64,000 bases of DNA from Anaeromyxobacter paludicola (GTDB lineage: Bacteria; Myxococcota; Myxococcia; Myxococcales; Anaeromyxobacteraceae), in NCBI RefSeq assembly GCF_023169965.1, contig NZ_AP025592.1:3720001-3784000 (forward strand), read 5' to 3'. Under the pieces are notes generated by a model. It was given only the letters and a program-made list of their open reading frames with translations. It did no database searches and was not told where the DNA came from. The position numbers and the translations under genes were made by a program. The stretch's first letter is position 1. Each line of letters starts with the position of its first letter. Shown one piece after another: positions 35,308 to 43,867 of this stretch.

Positions 35308-36603
35308 TCAGGCGTTTCTGCCGCATTCGCGCCCGGTGAGCAAGGCGTCTTCCATGGAGGAGTACTCCCAGCGCCCGTACCGCCCGGCGGTGAGGATGCC
35401 CTGCGAGGCGAGCCAGGCGACCACCGCGTCCTTCGCGGCGCCGTAGTCGGCGTCGTAGAGGACGTAGGCGTGCGGGATGGAGCGGGTCTCGAGGAAGCGC
35501 ACATCCTCGCGCGAGCGGAGGAACCCGGTCGCGAGCAGCGCCTCCACCGCCTGCGGCTCGACCACCTCGGCGGGGAGGGGGGCGCCGGCGGCGAACTCGA
35601 CGTAGAAGCTGCGCCACCCCGGGGGCGCGAGCGACGGCACCGCGGCCGAGGCCGAGCCGATCCGGTACGGGGCGTAGCGCTTCTCGGGGAGGTAGACCCA
35701 GTGGAAGGGGGGCGCGCCGACGTCGCGCGCGGCCACGTTGACGTAGGTGACGGTGTTGGCCCGCAGCCGCTCCGCCGCCTCGCGCACGGCCGGGGGCGCG
35801 TCCTCGCAGAGCCGGACCAGCTCCGGCAGCGGGATGGTGGCGACCGCGCTCGCGTAGTCCACCTCCTCGCCGGTGGAGAGCCGGCAGCGGCGCCGGGCCG
35901 CGTCGATCGACACCGGGTGGACGCCGCACTCGGCGGCGCGCGGCAGGCGGGCCACGAGCCCGCGCACGAAGGCCTCGATGCCGCCCTCCCGCGGGTAGAC
36001 GAAGCTCGCGTTGTAGCCGGCCTCGTCCCCCTCGAGCCCGAGCGCGCCCCGGACCACCTGCGCCACCGTCGGGCGCGGCACGAAGCGGCCCATCCACTCC
36101 ACGCCCAGCCGGTCGGGGTGCACCGTCCAGAGCTTCTCGTTGTACGGGAACATGAAGTTCCGCGCGAAGCCCTCGCCGAGGTGGCGGCGGATGAAGTCGC
36201 CGAAGGTGGCCGGCTCGCGCTCCCGCAGCGCGCGCCCCTGCTCGCCGTACTGGGCCTCGATGAAGCCGAGCACGTTCTCGGCGATCACCTCGGCCGGCAG
36301 CCCGGCGGTGTTCACCTGGTACGGGTAGCGGGTGAAGACCTGGTGGGAGAAGATCCCGGCCCGCCGCTCCACGGTGACCCAGCCGCCCGGCAGGGCCTCC
36401 TCGGCCAGCGCCCGCATGGCGGGATCGCGCAGGTGGAGCCAGTGGCCGGTGGCGTCGAAGAGGAAGCCCTCGCGGGCGTCGGTGCGGCAGAGGCCGCCCG
36501 GGCGCGCCGCGCGCTCCACCAGCCGGTAGGCGCGGCGCGCGTGGAGCGCGGCGGAGAGGCCGGCGAGGCCGGCGCCGAGGATGAGGACGTCGCTGTCCGG
36601 CAC
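35308..36603 (-). CDS. FAD-dependent oxidoreductase, UDP-galactopyranose-mutase/amine-oxidase-like
   Basis: A 431-residue flavoprotein with an N-terminal dinucleotide site (VLILGAGLAGLSAALHA), the RPGGLCRT segment and FDATGHWLHL, patterns shared by UDP-galactopyranose mutases and protoporphyrinogen-oxidase-like proteins. PYNEKLWTVHPDRLGVEWM is the block used by mutase-like members in glycan loci. It heads a tight three-gene set with a glycosyltransferase and a deacetylase, so a role in making or altering a sugar nucleotide is more likely than amine oxidation. It is divergent from the zinc-ribbon/TPR gene. Confidence 0.82.
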   Translation of the reverse strand: MPDSDVLILGAGLAGLSAALHARRAYRLVERAARPGGLCRTDAREGFLFDATGHWLHLRDPAMRALAEEALPGGWVTVERRAGIFSHQVFTRYPYQVNTAGLPAEVIAENVLGFIEAQYGEQGRALREREPATFGDFIRRHLGEGFARNFMFPYNEKLWTVHPDRLGVEWMGRFVPRPTVAQVVRGALGLEGDEAGYNASFVYPREGGIEAFVRGLVARLPRAAECGVHPVSIDAARRRCRLSTGEEVDYASAVATIPLPELVRLCEDAPPAVREAAERLRANTVTYVNVAARDVGAPPFHWVYLPEKRYAPYRIGSASAAVPSLAPPGWRSFYVEFAAGAPLPAEVVEPQAVEALLATGFLRSREDVRFLETRSIPHAYVLYDADYGAAKDAVVAWLASQGILTAGRYGRWEYSSMEDALLTGRECGRNA

Positions 36604-36699
36604 GGCTTCGAAGGCTCCGGTGGGGAGAGGCGGGTGAAGGTAGCATGCGGCTCGCTCCCTTGCCCGGGGAAGCGGGCGGGCCGTGCGATGGCGCGACCT

Positions 36700-36728
36700 T
36701 TGTCACGCCCGGGGGCCGATGGTACCCT
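36700..36728 (+). promoter_or_regulatory. Sigma-70 type promoter of the zinc-ribbon/TPR gene
   Basis: TTGTCA (36700-36705) and TACCCT (36723-36728) are 17 bases apart. TGG directly before the -10 gives an extended -10 element. The predicted start is near 36735, about 33 bases ahead of the ATG. Confidence 0.45.
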
Positions 36729-36767
36729 CGGAGCCCTGTTTTTCAGCCCTTTTGCAAGGACGCACCG

Positions 36768-39700
36768 ATGCGGGTCGCCTGCCCAGACTGCTCCGCCGAG
36801 TACGACATCGACGTCACCCGCGTCCCGGGGAAGGGGCTCAAGGTCCGGTGCCCCCGGTGCAAGAACGTCTTCCAGGTGAGACGGGCGGAGCCGGCCGCGC
36901 CCGAGGCCGCCCCGCCGCCGGCCGCGATCTCGCCGCCTCCGCCCGCCTTCGCCGCGCCGCCCGCCGCGATCGCGCCAGCTGCCGTGACCGCGCCACCCGC
37001 GCCGGCGGCAGCCATCGCCCCGCCTCCTCCGCTCCCCTCGGGCTTCGACGGCGAGCCGGACCCGTTCGCCGGTCCCGATCCGTTCGCCGCCTCGCCGTTC
37101 GACGCGCCCGCGTCACCGAGCTCCGCCTCGCCGTCCGACGCGCCTGCGTCACCGAGCTCCGCCTCGCCGTTCGGCGCCTCGCCGTTCGACGCGCCCGCGT
37201 CACCGAGCTCCACCTCGCCCTTCGACGCGTCCGTGCCGTGGGACGCGCCCTCGCCCTTTGGCGATCGCTTGCCACCCGGAGCCCCTCTTCCCCTCTCCCG
37301 CGGAGCGGGGGAGGGAGAGGGCGGGGGCGAGATCCGGAGCCAGCTGGCCGCCCCGCCCCAGCCCTCCTCGCCCGAGCGGGGAGGGAGCGCCGCCGGTTGG
37401 GGGGAGCCGTCGTCGCAGGCGGCCGAGCCATTCGACGCCGCGGAGCCTTTCCCGGCGGTCGAGCCGTTCGATGCCGCGGAGCCGTTCCCGGCGGCCGAGC
37501 CCGAGCCCTTCCCGGCCGCCGAGCCCTTCCCGGCCTCCGGAGCGTTCCCGGAGCCCGAGCCGTTCCCGGCAGCCGAAGCGTTTCCGGCGTCCGAGCCACC
37601 TCCCGCCGGCCCCGCCGAGCCGGACCTCGCCGCGCTCGAGGCGGCGTTCGGGGCGGAGGACGACCCGTTCACGAGCGTGCCGGCGCCGCCCACCGTCGGC
37701 CGGCCCGCCGCGCCCCCGCCGGCGCCCGCGCCGGAGGCGCCGCTCTTCGACGCGCCGCCGGCCCCAGCCGCGCCTGCCGAGGCGCCCGCCGCTTCGGGCG
37801 CGCCGCCCGCGGCGGAGCCGGACGGGCTCGGCGGGCTCGGCAGCTTCGAGGCGGCCGAGCTCGAGAACCTGCTCGACGAGGGCAAGGGCGCGTCGCACGC
37901 CACCCGCGCCGCCCCGGCCCCGGGCGCCGCCGCCGCCGCCGCCGGGCCGGGCACGCTCCCCATGGCGCTCGGGAGCGGCGCGCCCACCTCGGCGGAGGCG
38001 CACCGCGCGCCCTTCTTCGCGAGCCGCCGGCGCGTGATCGCGGCCGCCGGCGCGGGCGCGGCGGCGCTCCTCGTGCTCGCGGCCGGCGTGGGCGCCGGCT
38101 TCACCCACCACGGCTTCTTCTTCCACGCCACGCTCTTCCACCGCACCGGCCCGGATCGCCCGGGGGCCCGCTACGTCCGCCAGGCCCGCGAGAAGCTCGC
38201 GCAGGGCGACTACGCGGGGCGGCGCGCCGCCCTCGACCTCGCCGACCAGGCGCTCCGGATCGACGGCCGCGACGCCGAGGCGGCCGGCCTCTACGCCCAG
38301 GCCGCCTTCGCGCTGCAGCGGCTGCACGGCGGCGGGGACCAGGCCGCGCAGCGCTCGCAGCAGCTCCTCGAGGCCCTGGACGGCGACGCCGCCGAGCCGG
38401 CGCTCCTCGAGGCCCGGCTCGCGCGCGCGCTCCTCCCCGGCAACGAGGCCGGGCTCCAGGCCCCGCTCGCCGCGCTCGAGAAGCTGGCCGCGAGGGACGA
38501 GAAGGGCGCCGACCCGGAGATGTTCTACCTGCTCGCCGACGCCGCGCGGGCCCGCAGGGACCTCGCCAAGGCCCGCGCCTGGCTCGACCGCGCCGAGCGA
38601 GCGCGCCCGGGCACGGCGCGCGGCCGCGAGGCGCAGGCGCTGCTCGCGCAGGCCCGCGGCGACGCGCCCACGGCGCGCGCGCTGCTCGAGGACGCCCGCA
38701 AGCGCGAGCCGACCCGCAGCGCGGCGGCGCTCGAGCTCGGGGCGGTGCTCGAGGCCCAGGGGGAGCTCGGCCCGGCCGAGGAGGCGGCGCGGGCGGCCAT
38801 CGCCCCCGACGCGGCGGGGCGGCTCGGCCCCCGCGAGCGGGCGCGGGCCCACGCGCTCCTCGCCCAGATCGCGAGCCGCCGCGCGGCCCCGGTCGCCGAC
38901 GTGGAGCGCGAGCTCGAGCAGGCGGTCCGCGAGGACGCGGGCTACCTCCCGGCGCGGCTCGCCTGGGCCCGCCAGCTCTCGCGGCGGGGCGCCTACGACC
39001 AGGCGCTCGCGGCGCTCTCGCCGGCCAGCGGCAGCCGCGATCCGGTGTTCCTGGAGGCCTGGGCCCGGGCCCTCGCGCAGGGCGGCCGTCAGCTCGACGC
39101 CAACACCGCCCTCGACACGGCGCTCGCCGCCGCGCCGGGGGAGCCGCGCCTCCTGCTCGCGAAGGGCGCCGTCCAGGAGTCGCTCGGGAAGCGGGCCGAG
39201 GCGGAGAAGCTCTACGAGGACGCCGCCCGGCGCGACCCCGGCTTCTGGGAGGCGCGGCTCGCCCTGGGCCTCTCGCGGCTGCGCGGCGGCGACCCCGAGA
39301 AGGCCGCCCCCGACATCCAGCTCGCGGTGGAGAAGGCCCCGGGCGACCCCGAGCCGCAGGCCGGCCTCGGGGAGCTGTGGCTCGCCCGCAAGGACCTCGC
39401 CAAGGCGGAGCAGTCGTTCCGCCGGGCGCTGCAGCTCGACCCGCAGCACCCGGCGGCCCACGACGGGCTCGGGCGCGTGCTCCTGGCGCGCGGCGACGAG
39501 GCGGGCGCGACGGCCGAGCTCCAGAAGGCGCTCGCCGCCGATCCGCACCGGGCCGGGGCGCAGGTCTCGCTCGGCCAGCTCCTCTGGCAGAAGCGGGACC
39601 TCCCGGGCGCGCAGGCCGCCTTCTCGGCGGCGGTGGCGCAGGATCCGCGGAGCGCGCTCGCCCGCGCGCGGCTCGGCGCGGTGGAGCTCGAGCAGGGGCA

Positions 39701-40424
39701 GGCCGATCCGGCGCTGAACGACCTGCTCGCCGCCTCCAACCTCGACGCCGGCGTGGCCGAGGTCCAGTACTGGCTCTCCCGCGCCCTGCTCGCGAAGAAC
39801 GAGACCGCCCAGGCGGTGGAGCACGGGCGCAAGGCGGTGGAGCTCGCGCCCGACGAGCCCGCGTACGCGCTGGCGCTCGGCGCGGCCCAGGAGAAGGCGG
39901 GCGCCGCGGCCGAGGCGGCCGAGTCGTACAAGGCGGCCATCGCCCGCGCCCCCGGGCTGCTCGAGGCCTACGAGCGGCTCTCGGGCGCCTACCTGTCGCA
40001 GGGGCGGACCGCCGAGGCGGTCGCGGCCCTCGACCGCGCCATCGCGGTCGCGCCGCGCGAGCAGCGGCTCAAGGTCGCGCTCGGCGACTGCCGCGCGAAG
40101 ATGGGCCAGCCCGCGGAGGCGATCCGGCTCTACCGGGCGGCGCTCGCCGCCGACCCGGGCCAGAAGGCCGCCTACTACAAGATCGCGCGGGCCACCCACG
40201 AGGCTTCCGGCGCCGCCGCCGCGCTCGGCTGGTACGAGAAGGCGGCCCGGGAGGAGCCCCGGAACCCGATGCCCCACTACTACCTGGGCTTCGCCAGCAA
40301 GGAGCGGGGGGACCGGGCCGGGGCGGTCCGGTCCTTCAAGCGGTACCTCGAGCTCAAGCCGGACGCCGAGGACCGCAAGGACATCGAGGCCGAGGTCGAG
40401 GACATGGGGGGCCGCGCCCGGTAG
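36768..40424 (+). CDS. Zinc-ribbon, proline-rich linker, membrane and TPR protein
   Basis: A 1218-residue protein. Residues 1-36 form a MJ0042-type zinc ribbon (CPDC and CPRC pairs, ending in KNVFQVRR). Residues 37-420 are a low-complexity Ala/Pro/Glu/Phe linker with repeats of the DAPASPSSASP and AEPFPA kinds. One membrane segment lies near 423-445. The rest is a long tetratricopeptide array of roughly 20 units (for example RRDPGFWEARLALGLSRLRGG). The topology would put the zinc ribbon in the cytoplasm and the TPR array in the periplasm, a scaffold layout seen in large envelope or motility proteins of myxobacteria. ATG 36768 has AAGGA about eight bases ahead; longer upstream readings lack a site. 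The stop is 107 bases before the TolC-like gene. The function is not known. Confidence 0.88.
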   Translation: MRVACPDCSAEYDIDVTRVPGKGLKVRCPRCKNVFQVRRAEPAAPEAAPPPAAISPPPPAFAAPPAAIAPAAVTAPPAPAAAIAPPPPLPSGFDGEPDPFAGPDPFAASPFDAPASPSSASPSDAPASPSSASPFGASPFDAPASPSSTSPFDASVPWDAPSPFGDRLPPGAPLPLSRGAGEGEGGGEIRSQLAAPPQPSSPERGGSAAGWGEPSSQAAEPFDAAEPFPAVEPFDAAEPFPAAEPEPFPAAEPFPASGAFPEPEPFPAAEAFPASEPPPAGPAEPDLAALEAAFGAEDDPFTSVPAPPTVGRPAAPPPAPAPEAPLFDAPPAPAAPAEAPAASGAPPAAEPDGLGGLGSFEAAELENLLDEGKGASHATRAAPAPGAAAAAAGPGTLPMALGSGAPTSAEAHRAPFFASRRRVIAAAGAGAAALLVLAAGVGAGFTHHGFFFHATLFHRTGPDRPGARYVRQAREKLAQGDYAGRRAALDLADQALRIDGRDAEAAGLYAQAAFALQRLHGGGDQAAQRSQQLLEALDGDAAEPALLEARLARALLPGNEAGLQAPLAALEKLAARDEKGADPEMFYLLADAARARRDLAKARAWLDRAERARPGTARGREAQALLAQARGDAPTARALLEDARKREPTRSAAALELGAVLEAQGELGPAEEAARAAIAPDAAGRLGPRERARAHALLAQIASRRAAPVADVERELEQAVREDAGYLPARLAWARQLSRRGAYDQALAALSPASGSRDPVFLEAWARALAQGGRQLDANTALDTALAAAPGEPRLLLAKGAVQESLGKRAEAEKLYEDAARRDPGFWEARLALGLSRLRGGDPEKAAPDIQLAVEKAPGDPEPQAGLGELWLARKDLAKAEQSFRRALQLDPQHPAAHDGLGRVLLARGDEAGATAELQKALAADPHRAGAQVSLGQLLWQKRDLPGAQAAFSAAVAQDPRSALARARLGAVELEQGQADPALNDLLAASNLDAGVAEVQYWLSRALLAKNETAQAVEHGRKAVELAPDEPAYALALGAAQEKAGAAAEAAESYKAAIARAPGLLEAYERLSGAYLSQGRTAEAVAALDRAIAVAPREQRLKVALGDCRAKMGQPAEAIRLYRAALAADPGQKAAYYKIARATHEASGAAAALGWYEKAAREEPRNPMPHYYLGFASKERGDRAGAVRSFKRYLELKPDAEDRKDIEAEVEDMGGRAR
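37101..37230 (+). repeat. In-frame tandem repeat coding for the linker
   Basis: Units beginning GACGCGCC (37101, 37137, 37188), each continuing with GCGTCACCGAGCTCC, differ by a 15-base insertion in one spacing (36 then 51 bases). All are multiples of three and keep the frame. A second, looser repeat of GCCGAGCC-TTCCCGGC type follows at about 37423-37590. Confidence 0.75.
37291..37385. repeat. REP-like palindromes inside the coding sequence
   Basis: CCCTCTCCC (37291-37299) pairs with GGGAGAGGG (37313-37321), enclosing a second palindrome CCCGC-GGA-GCGGG. Forty bases on, CCCTCC (37362-37367) pairs with GGAGGG (37380-37385). The encoded peptide (LPLSRGAGEGEGG, then SSPERGGSAAGWGE) is unlike the surrounding linker and like the typical translation of dispersed GC-rich palindromes. 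Confidence 0.55.
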
Positions 40425-40531
40425 CGGCCCGCCCCCGGCGTTTTGAGGGCCCCTTCCGGCCCGGAGTCCGTTACACCTACGGGCCTCGGGAACGAGCCGC
40501 CGCCTGTCCGGCGGCCCTCCCAGGAGGAACG

Positions 40532-42007
40532 ATGACGGGTCTCACCCTGGCGCTCGCGCTCGCCGCGGCGCAGCCGCAGCCACTCCCGCCCCCCTCGGCC
40601 CCGGCGGCGCAGCCGCAGCCGCTCACGACCTCCGCCCCGGCGGCCGGCCCCGTGCTCCCGCTCGACGAGGCGCTCCGCCAGGCGCAGGCGCGCAACCTCG
40701 ACCTCAAGGCGGCGCAGGCCCGGCTGGAGCAGTCGAACCAGCTCTCGGCCAAGGCCTGGAGCGGGTACCTGCCGCAGCTCTCGGCCGCCGCGACCTACAC
40801 GCACAACAACGTCGAGGCCGCGATCCAGCTGCCGACCGGCTATTACGTCCGCGACGCCGCCGGCGGCGCCGTGCCGCCCGGGACGACGACCACGCAGCCC
40901 CCCGCCTACGATCCCGCGAGCCCGGCCAGCCCCACCAACCCGCCGGGCGGCCCGACGACGCTGCTCCTGTACCCGTCGGGCTACGAGACCGCGGTGGTGC
41001 AGAAGCAGGACCAGCTGAACGCGCAGCTCCAGCTCACGCAGGCCCTCTTCGCCCCGGCGGTCTGGTACGCCGTGAAGACCGCCCGCACCGGCGAGGAGCT
41101 CTCCGCCTCGACGGTGGAGGCCGCGCGCCGCGACATCCTCTTCGGCGCGGCGCAGCTCTACTACGGGGCGGCGAGCCTGAAGCAGGCGGTGGCGGTGCAG
41201 GAGCGGATCCTCGCCACCAACCGCGACCACGAGCGCGACGCCCGCGCCCGCTACGAGGCCGGGACGGTCCCCAAGATCACGCTGCTCCGGGCCGAGATCG
41301 ACCGCGCCCGGTCGGAGCAGGACCTGAAGCGCGCGCAGTCCTCCTACGCGCAGGCCCGGATCTCCCTCGCGACGCTCCTCGACCGGAAGGACACGGCGTT
41401 CGAGGTGGAGCTGCCGCCCGAGCCCGCCACCGCCGCCGGCGACCTCGAGGCGCGGGCCCTCTCGGAGCGGCCCGACGTGCGGGCGGCGCGGCAGACGGTG
41501 ACGCTCGACGCGCAGCAGCGCGACGCGCTCTACACGGGCTACCTGCCCGCGCTCGGCGCGTTCGGCCACTACCGCTGGTCGAACGCCTCCGGCTTCACCG
41601 GCCTGGACACGAGCTGGGATCTCGGGCTCTCGCTCTCCTGGAACCTCTTCGACGGCGGGCTGCGCGAGGCCAACCTGCGCGAGGCCCGCGCGCGCCTGGC
41701 CGAGGCCGAGGCCACCCGGGCGAGCACCGAGGCCAAGGCGGTGGACGAGGTGCAGCGTGCCCGGCTCGACCTCGACAGCGCGGTCGCGAACCGCGCCAAG
41801 GCCGACGAGCAGCTCGCGCTCGCGCGCGAGAACCACCGGCTCGTGGAGGTGAACTTCCGCGCCGGCGCCGCCACCTACGTCGAGGTCTCCGACGCGGTCT
41901 CGGCGCTGGTCTCGGCGGAGCTGGGCCGGGTGAACGAGGGGCTCAACGCCGACCTCGCCGCGCTCCGGCTGCAGAAGGCGGCCGGGCTCTTCAACCCGGT
42001 GAAGTAG
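40532..42007 (+). CDS. TolC-family outer membrane efflux protein
   Basis: A 491-residue outer-membrane channel of type I secretion or RND efflux systems. A signal peptide is followed by a Pro/Gln-rich segment and then two repeats of the TolC fold with long coiled-coil helices. Seen are LPLDEALRQAQARNLDLKAAQARLEQ at the start of repeat 1, and RALSERPDVRAARQTV, WNLFDGGLREANLREARARLAEAEA and NFRAGAATYVEVSDA in repeat 2. ATG 40532 has AGGAGG four bases ahead. No membrane-fusion or pump gene is adjacent, so the partner must be elsewhere. Confidence 0.92.
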   Translation: MTGLTLALALAAAQPQPLPPPSAPAAQPQPLTTSAPAAGPVLPLDEALRQAQARNLDLKAAQARLEQSNQLSAKAWSGYLPQLSAAATYTHNNVEAAIQLPTGYYVRDAAGGAVPPGTTTTQPPAYDPASPASPTNPPGGPTTLLLYPSGYETAVVQKQDQLNAQLQLTQALFAPAVWYAVKTARTGEELSASTVEAARRDILFGAAQLYYGAASLKQAVAVQERILATNRDHERDARARYEAGTVPKITLLRAEIDRARSEQDLKRAQSSYAQARISLATLLDRKDTAFEVELPPEPATAAGDLEARALSERPDVRAARQTVTLDAQQRDALYTGYLPALGAFGHYRWSNASGFTGLDTSWDLGLSLSWNLFDGGLREANLREARARLAEAEATRASTEAKAVDEVQRARLDLDSAVANRAKADEQLALARENHRLVEVNFRAGAATYVEVSDAVSALVSAELGRVNEGLNADLAALRLQKAAGLFNPVK

Positions 42008-42023
42008 GGCGCCGCGAAAGCGA

Positions 42024-42059
42024 ATCCCCGGGCCCTCGCGCGATCGAGGACCCGGGGAT
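42024..42059. terminator. Bidirectional terminator between converging genes
   Basis: ATCCCCGGG (42024-42032) and CCCGGGGAT (42051-42059), then a C/A mismatch, then CCTCG/CGAGG (42034-42038 / 42045-42049) around CGCGAT. It stands between the TolC-like gene and the convergent small-protein gene. No long T run is present on either side. Confidence 0.65.
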
Positions 42060-42096
42060 CCGGCGACCGGCCGGGCTGGGCGGCCGGCGCGAGGCG

Positions 42097-42390
42097 CTAC
42101 TGCGTGCCGCCGTCGGTGGCGGGGGCCGCGCCGCCGGTGCCGCCGGCGCCGGAGGTGCCCATCTCGTCCGAGCTCTTCTTGTGCTTCTTGTGCTTGGTCT
42201 TCTTGTGGGTCTTCTTGGTCTTGGTGGTGGTGGTGGTGCTGGTGTCGCCGCCGGCGGCGGTGGAGCCGCCGCCCGTGGTGCTGCCGCTCGTCGCGCCGCC
42301 GGTGGTGCTCCCGCCGGTCTCCTGGGCCAGCGCGGGCAGCGAGGTGACGAGGAACGCCGCCGCGATCAGCATGCTGAGCTTCTTGATCAT
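42097..42390 (-). CDS. Small secreted Gly/Thr-rich, Lys/His-rich protein
   Basis: A 97-residue protein: a good signal peptide (MIKKLSMLIAAAFLVTSLPALAQ), a Gly/Ser/Thr-rich stretch, a strongly basic block (KTKKTHKKTKHKKHKK, about 57-72) and a Gly/Ala-rich end. The composition suggests a disordered periplasmic or surface polycation that could bind nucleic acid, polysaccharide or metal. It has an AAGGAG ribosome site and a well-matched sigma-54 promoter 50-64 bases upstream. The longer reading from 42510 crosses that promoter and is rejected. Function unknown. Confidence 0.78.
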   Translation of the reverse strand: MIKKLSMLIAAAFLVTSLPALAQETGGSTTGGATSGSTTGGGSTAAGGDTSTTTTTKTKKTHKKTKHKKHKKSSDEMGTSGAGGTGGAAPATDGGTQ

Positions 42391-42438
42391 CACGTCTTCT
42401 CCTTGTCGGGTTCTCCCCGGTTTCGGAGAAACATGGTG

Positions 42439-42454
42439 AGCATCGGCCGTGCCA
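42439..42454 (-). promoter_or_regulatory. Sigma-54 (-24/-12) promoter of the small basic secreted protein
   Basis: On the minus strand TGGCACG-N4-ATGCT (42454 to 42439) matches the RpoN consensus except for one T of TTGC. GG and GC are in exact register, predicting a start near 42428 and a 38-base leader that contains the ribosome site. The transcript would open with a TCTCC/GGAGA hairpin (plus-strand 42411-42430). Confidence 0.7.
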
Positions 42455-42463
42455 CAAGGCTCG

Positions 42464-42482
42464 TCGCGGCGAAACGCCGCGA
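42464..42482 (-). terminator. Short perfect hairpin behind the GAF-protein gene
   Basis: TCGCGGCG (42464-42471) and CGCCGCGA (42475-42482) form an 8-bp stem over AAA. It separates the GAF-protein stop (42610) from the sigma-54 promoter. No T run follows on the minus strand. Confidence 0.4.
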
Positions 42483-42609
42483 GGGCGGCCGCAGCCGCGC
42501 GCGAGGGCACCTCTGCGGGTGAAGCGGGATGGGACGGTGCGCGGCGGGGGCGGGGAAACCGGCCATGCCCGCCCGCACGCTCTGCGAGCCGCGGCGGCCC
42601 GGGCGGAGC

Positions 42610-43809
42610 CTACCCGCGCAGCGCGGCCCGCGCGATCGCCTGGGCGAGCAGGTGGCCCACGGCGATCATGAACTCGCGCTCGCCGTCGTCGAGCCGGCGG
42701 GACTTCCTGAACGCGAGCCCGACCGCCCCGAGCGAGCGGCCGTCGCAGAGGAGCGGCACCACCGCGCGGGCCTGGTCGCCGAGCAGCTTCGGCAGCTCCT
42801 GCACGTTCGGGTAGGCGTTCTGCAGCGCGTCGACGGTGTCGATGAAGATCGGCGTCTGCGTCCGGTGCGCCTCGGCCACCAGGGCCGGGGCGTCGGCGGG
42901 GAACACGCGCCAGCGCTCCAGCAGGTCGGCCGGCCAGCCGTAGGCGTAGAGCATCTCGAGCGCGCCGTCGGCGCGCAGGCCCACGAGCGTGCCGCGCGAG
43001 GGCTCGAGCATCGAGAACCCGTTCTCGAAGGCGACGCGGGCCGCCACCACGGGCGGGAGCGGCGCGGAGAGCGAGGCGGCGACGGACTGGAGCCGCCGCA
43101 GGCGGGCCACGCCCTCCTGGGCGAGGATGCGCTCGTGGCGCTCGACGTCCACCTCCTGCTGGGCGGCGATGCGGGCGGCGCGCTCGTCGGCCATCCGCCG
43201 GGCGTTGTCGATGGCGAGGGCGGCCGGGCCGGCCACCTCGCGCAGCGCCACCAGGTTCGACTCGTCGAAGCCGGGCAGGGTGGTGGAGCGGATGAGGGTG
43301 ATGGCGCCGATGATCCGGTCGCGCGACTGCAGCGGCAGGATGATCATCGAGTTGGGCCCGATGGCCCGCAGGATCTCGAGGTGCGACTCGTCGTGGGTGG
43401 CCCAGGCGAGGACGCTCGCGTCGATCTGGCGGATGAGCCGGGGGCTGCGGTCCCGCATGCTCTGCACCGACGGCGTGGACCAGTCCACGCCCATCGGCAG
43501 CGCGCGCATCCGGGAGGCGAGGTCCCCCTTGGTCGGGTCGGCGTGGCCCACCTCGACGCGGCGCGGCACCCCCTCGTGATCGATGAGGTCGATGAAGCAC
43601 CAGTCGGCCACCGACGGGACGAGCGCCGCCACGACGGTGCGCAGCGTCCCGCGGTAGTCCACCGAGTCGGTGAGGAGCCGGAGCAGCAGGGGCTCCTCGG
43701 TGGTCCGGCGGGACTCGGCGAGGGCGCGAGCGGCGCGCTCCGCCTGCGACAGCCCGGAGAGCGATGGATCAGCGGTGGGCCTGAGGGGGGTGCCGAGGGT
43801 GACGCGCAT
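42610..43809 (-). CDS. Protein with two GAF domains and no output domain
   Basis: A 399-residue cytoplasmic protein. A first GAF-like domain (about 45-205) includes MIILPLQSRDRIIGAITLIRS and ends in a helix (VAGPAALAIDNARRMADER). This continues as a coiled coil (about 205-250) into a second GAF domain (about 255-395) with ARAVVPLLCDGRSLGAVGLAFRKSRRLDDGEREFM. No kinase, GGDEF or DNA-binding part follows, so it must signal by protein contact or bind a ligand. It lies 58 bases downstream of the FHA-GGDEF gene, on the same strand; joint control of c-di-GMP output is a reasonable guess. Confidence 0.82.
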   Translation of the reverse strand: MRVTLGTPLRPTADPSLSGLSQAERAARALAESRRTTEEPLLLRLLTDSVDYRGTLRTVVAALVPSVADWCFIDLIDHEGVPRRVEVGHADPTKGDLASRMRALPMGVDWSTPSVQSMRDRSPRLIRQIDASVLAWATHDESHLEILRAIGPNSMIILPLQSRDRIIGAITLIRSTTLPGFDESNLVALREVAGPAALAIDNARRMADERAARIAAQQEVDVERHERILAQEGVARLRRLQSVAASLSAPLPPVVAARVAFENGFSMLEPSRGTLVGLRADGALEMLYAYGWPADLLERWRVFPADAPALVAEAHRTQTPIFIDTVDALQNAYPNVQELPKLLGDQARAVVPLLCDGRSLGAVGLAFRKSRRLDDGEREFMIAVGHLLAQAIARAALRG

Positions 43810-43867
43810 GGCCGAACGGGTATCTCACCGCCCTGTCGGCCGGTCAAGCCCCGCCCGACGCGGCGCG

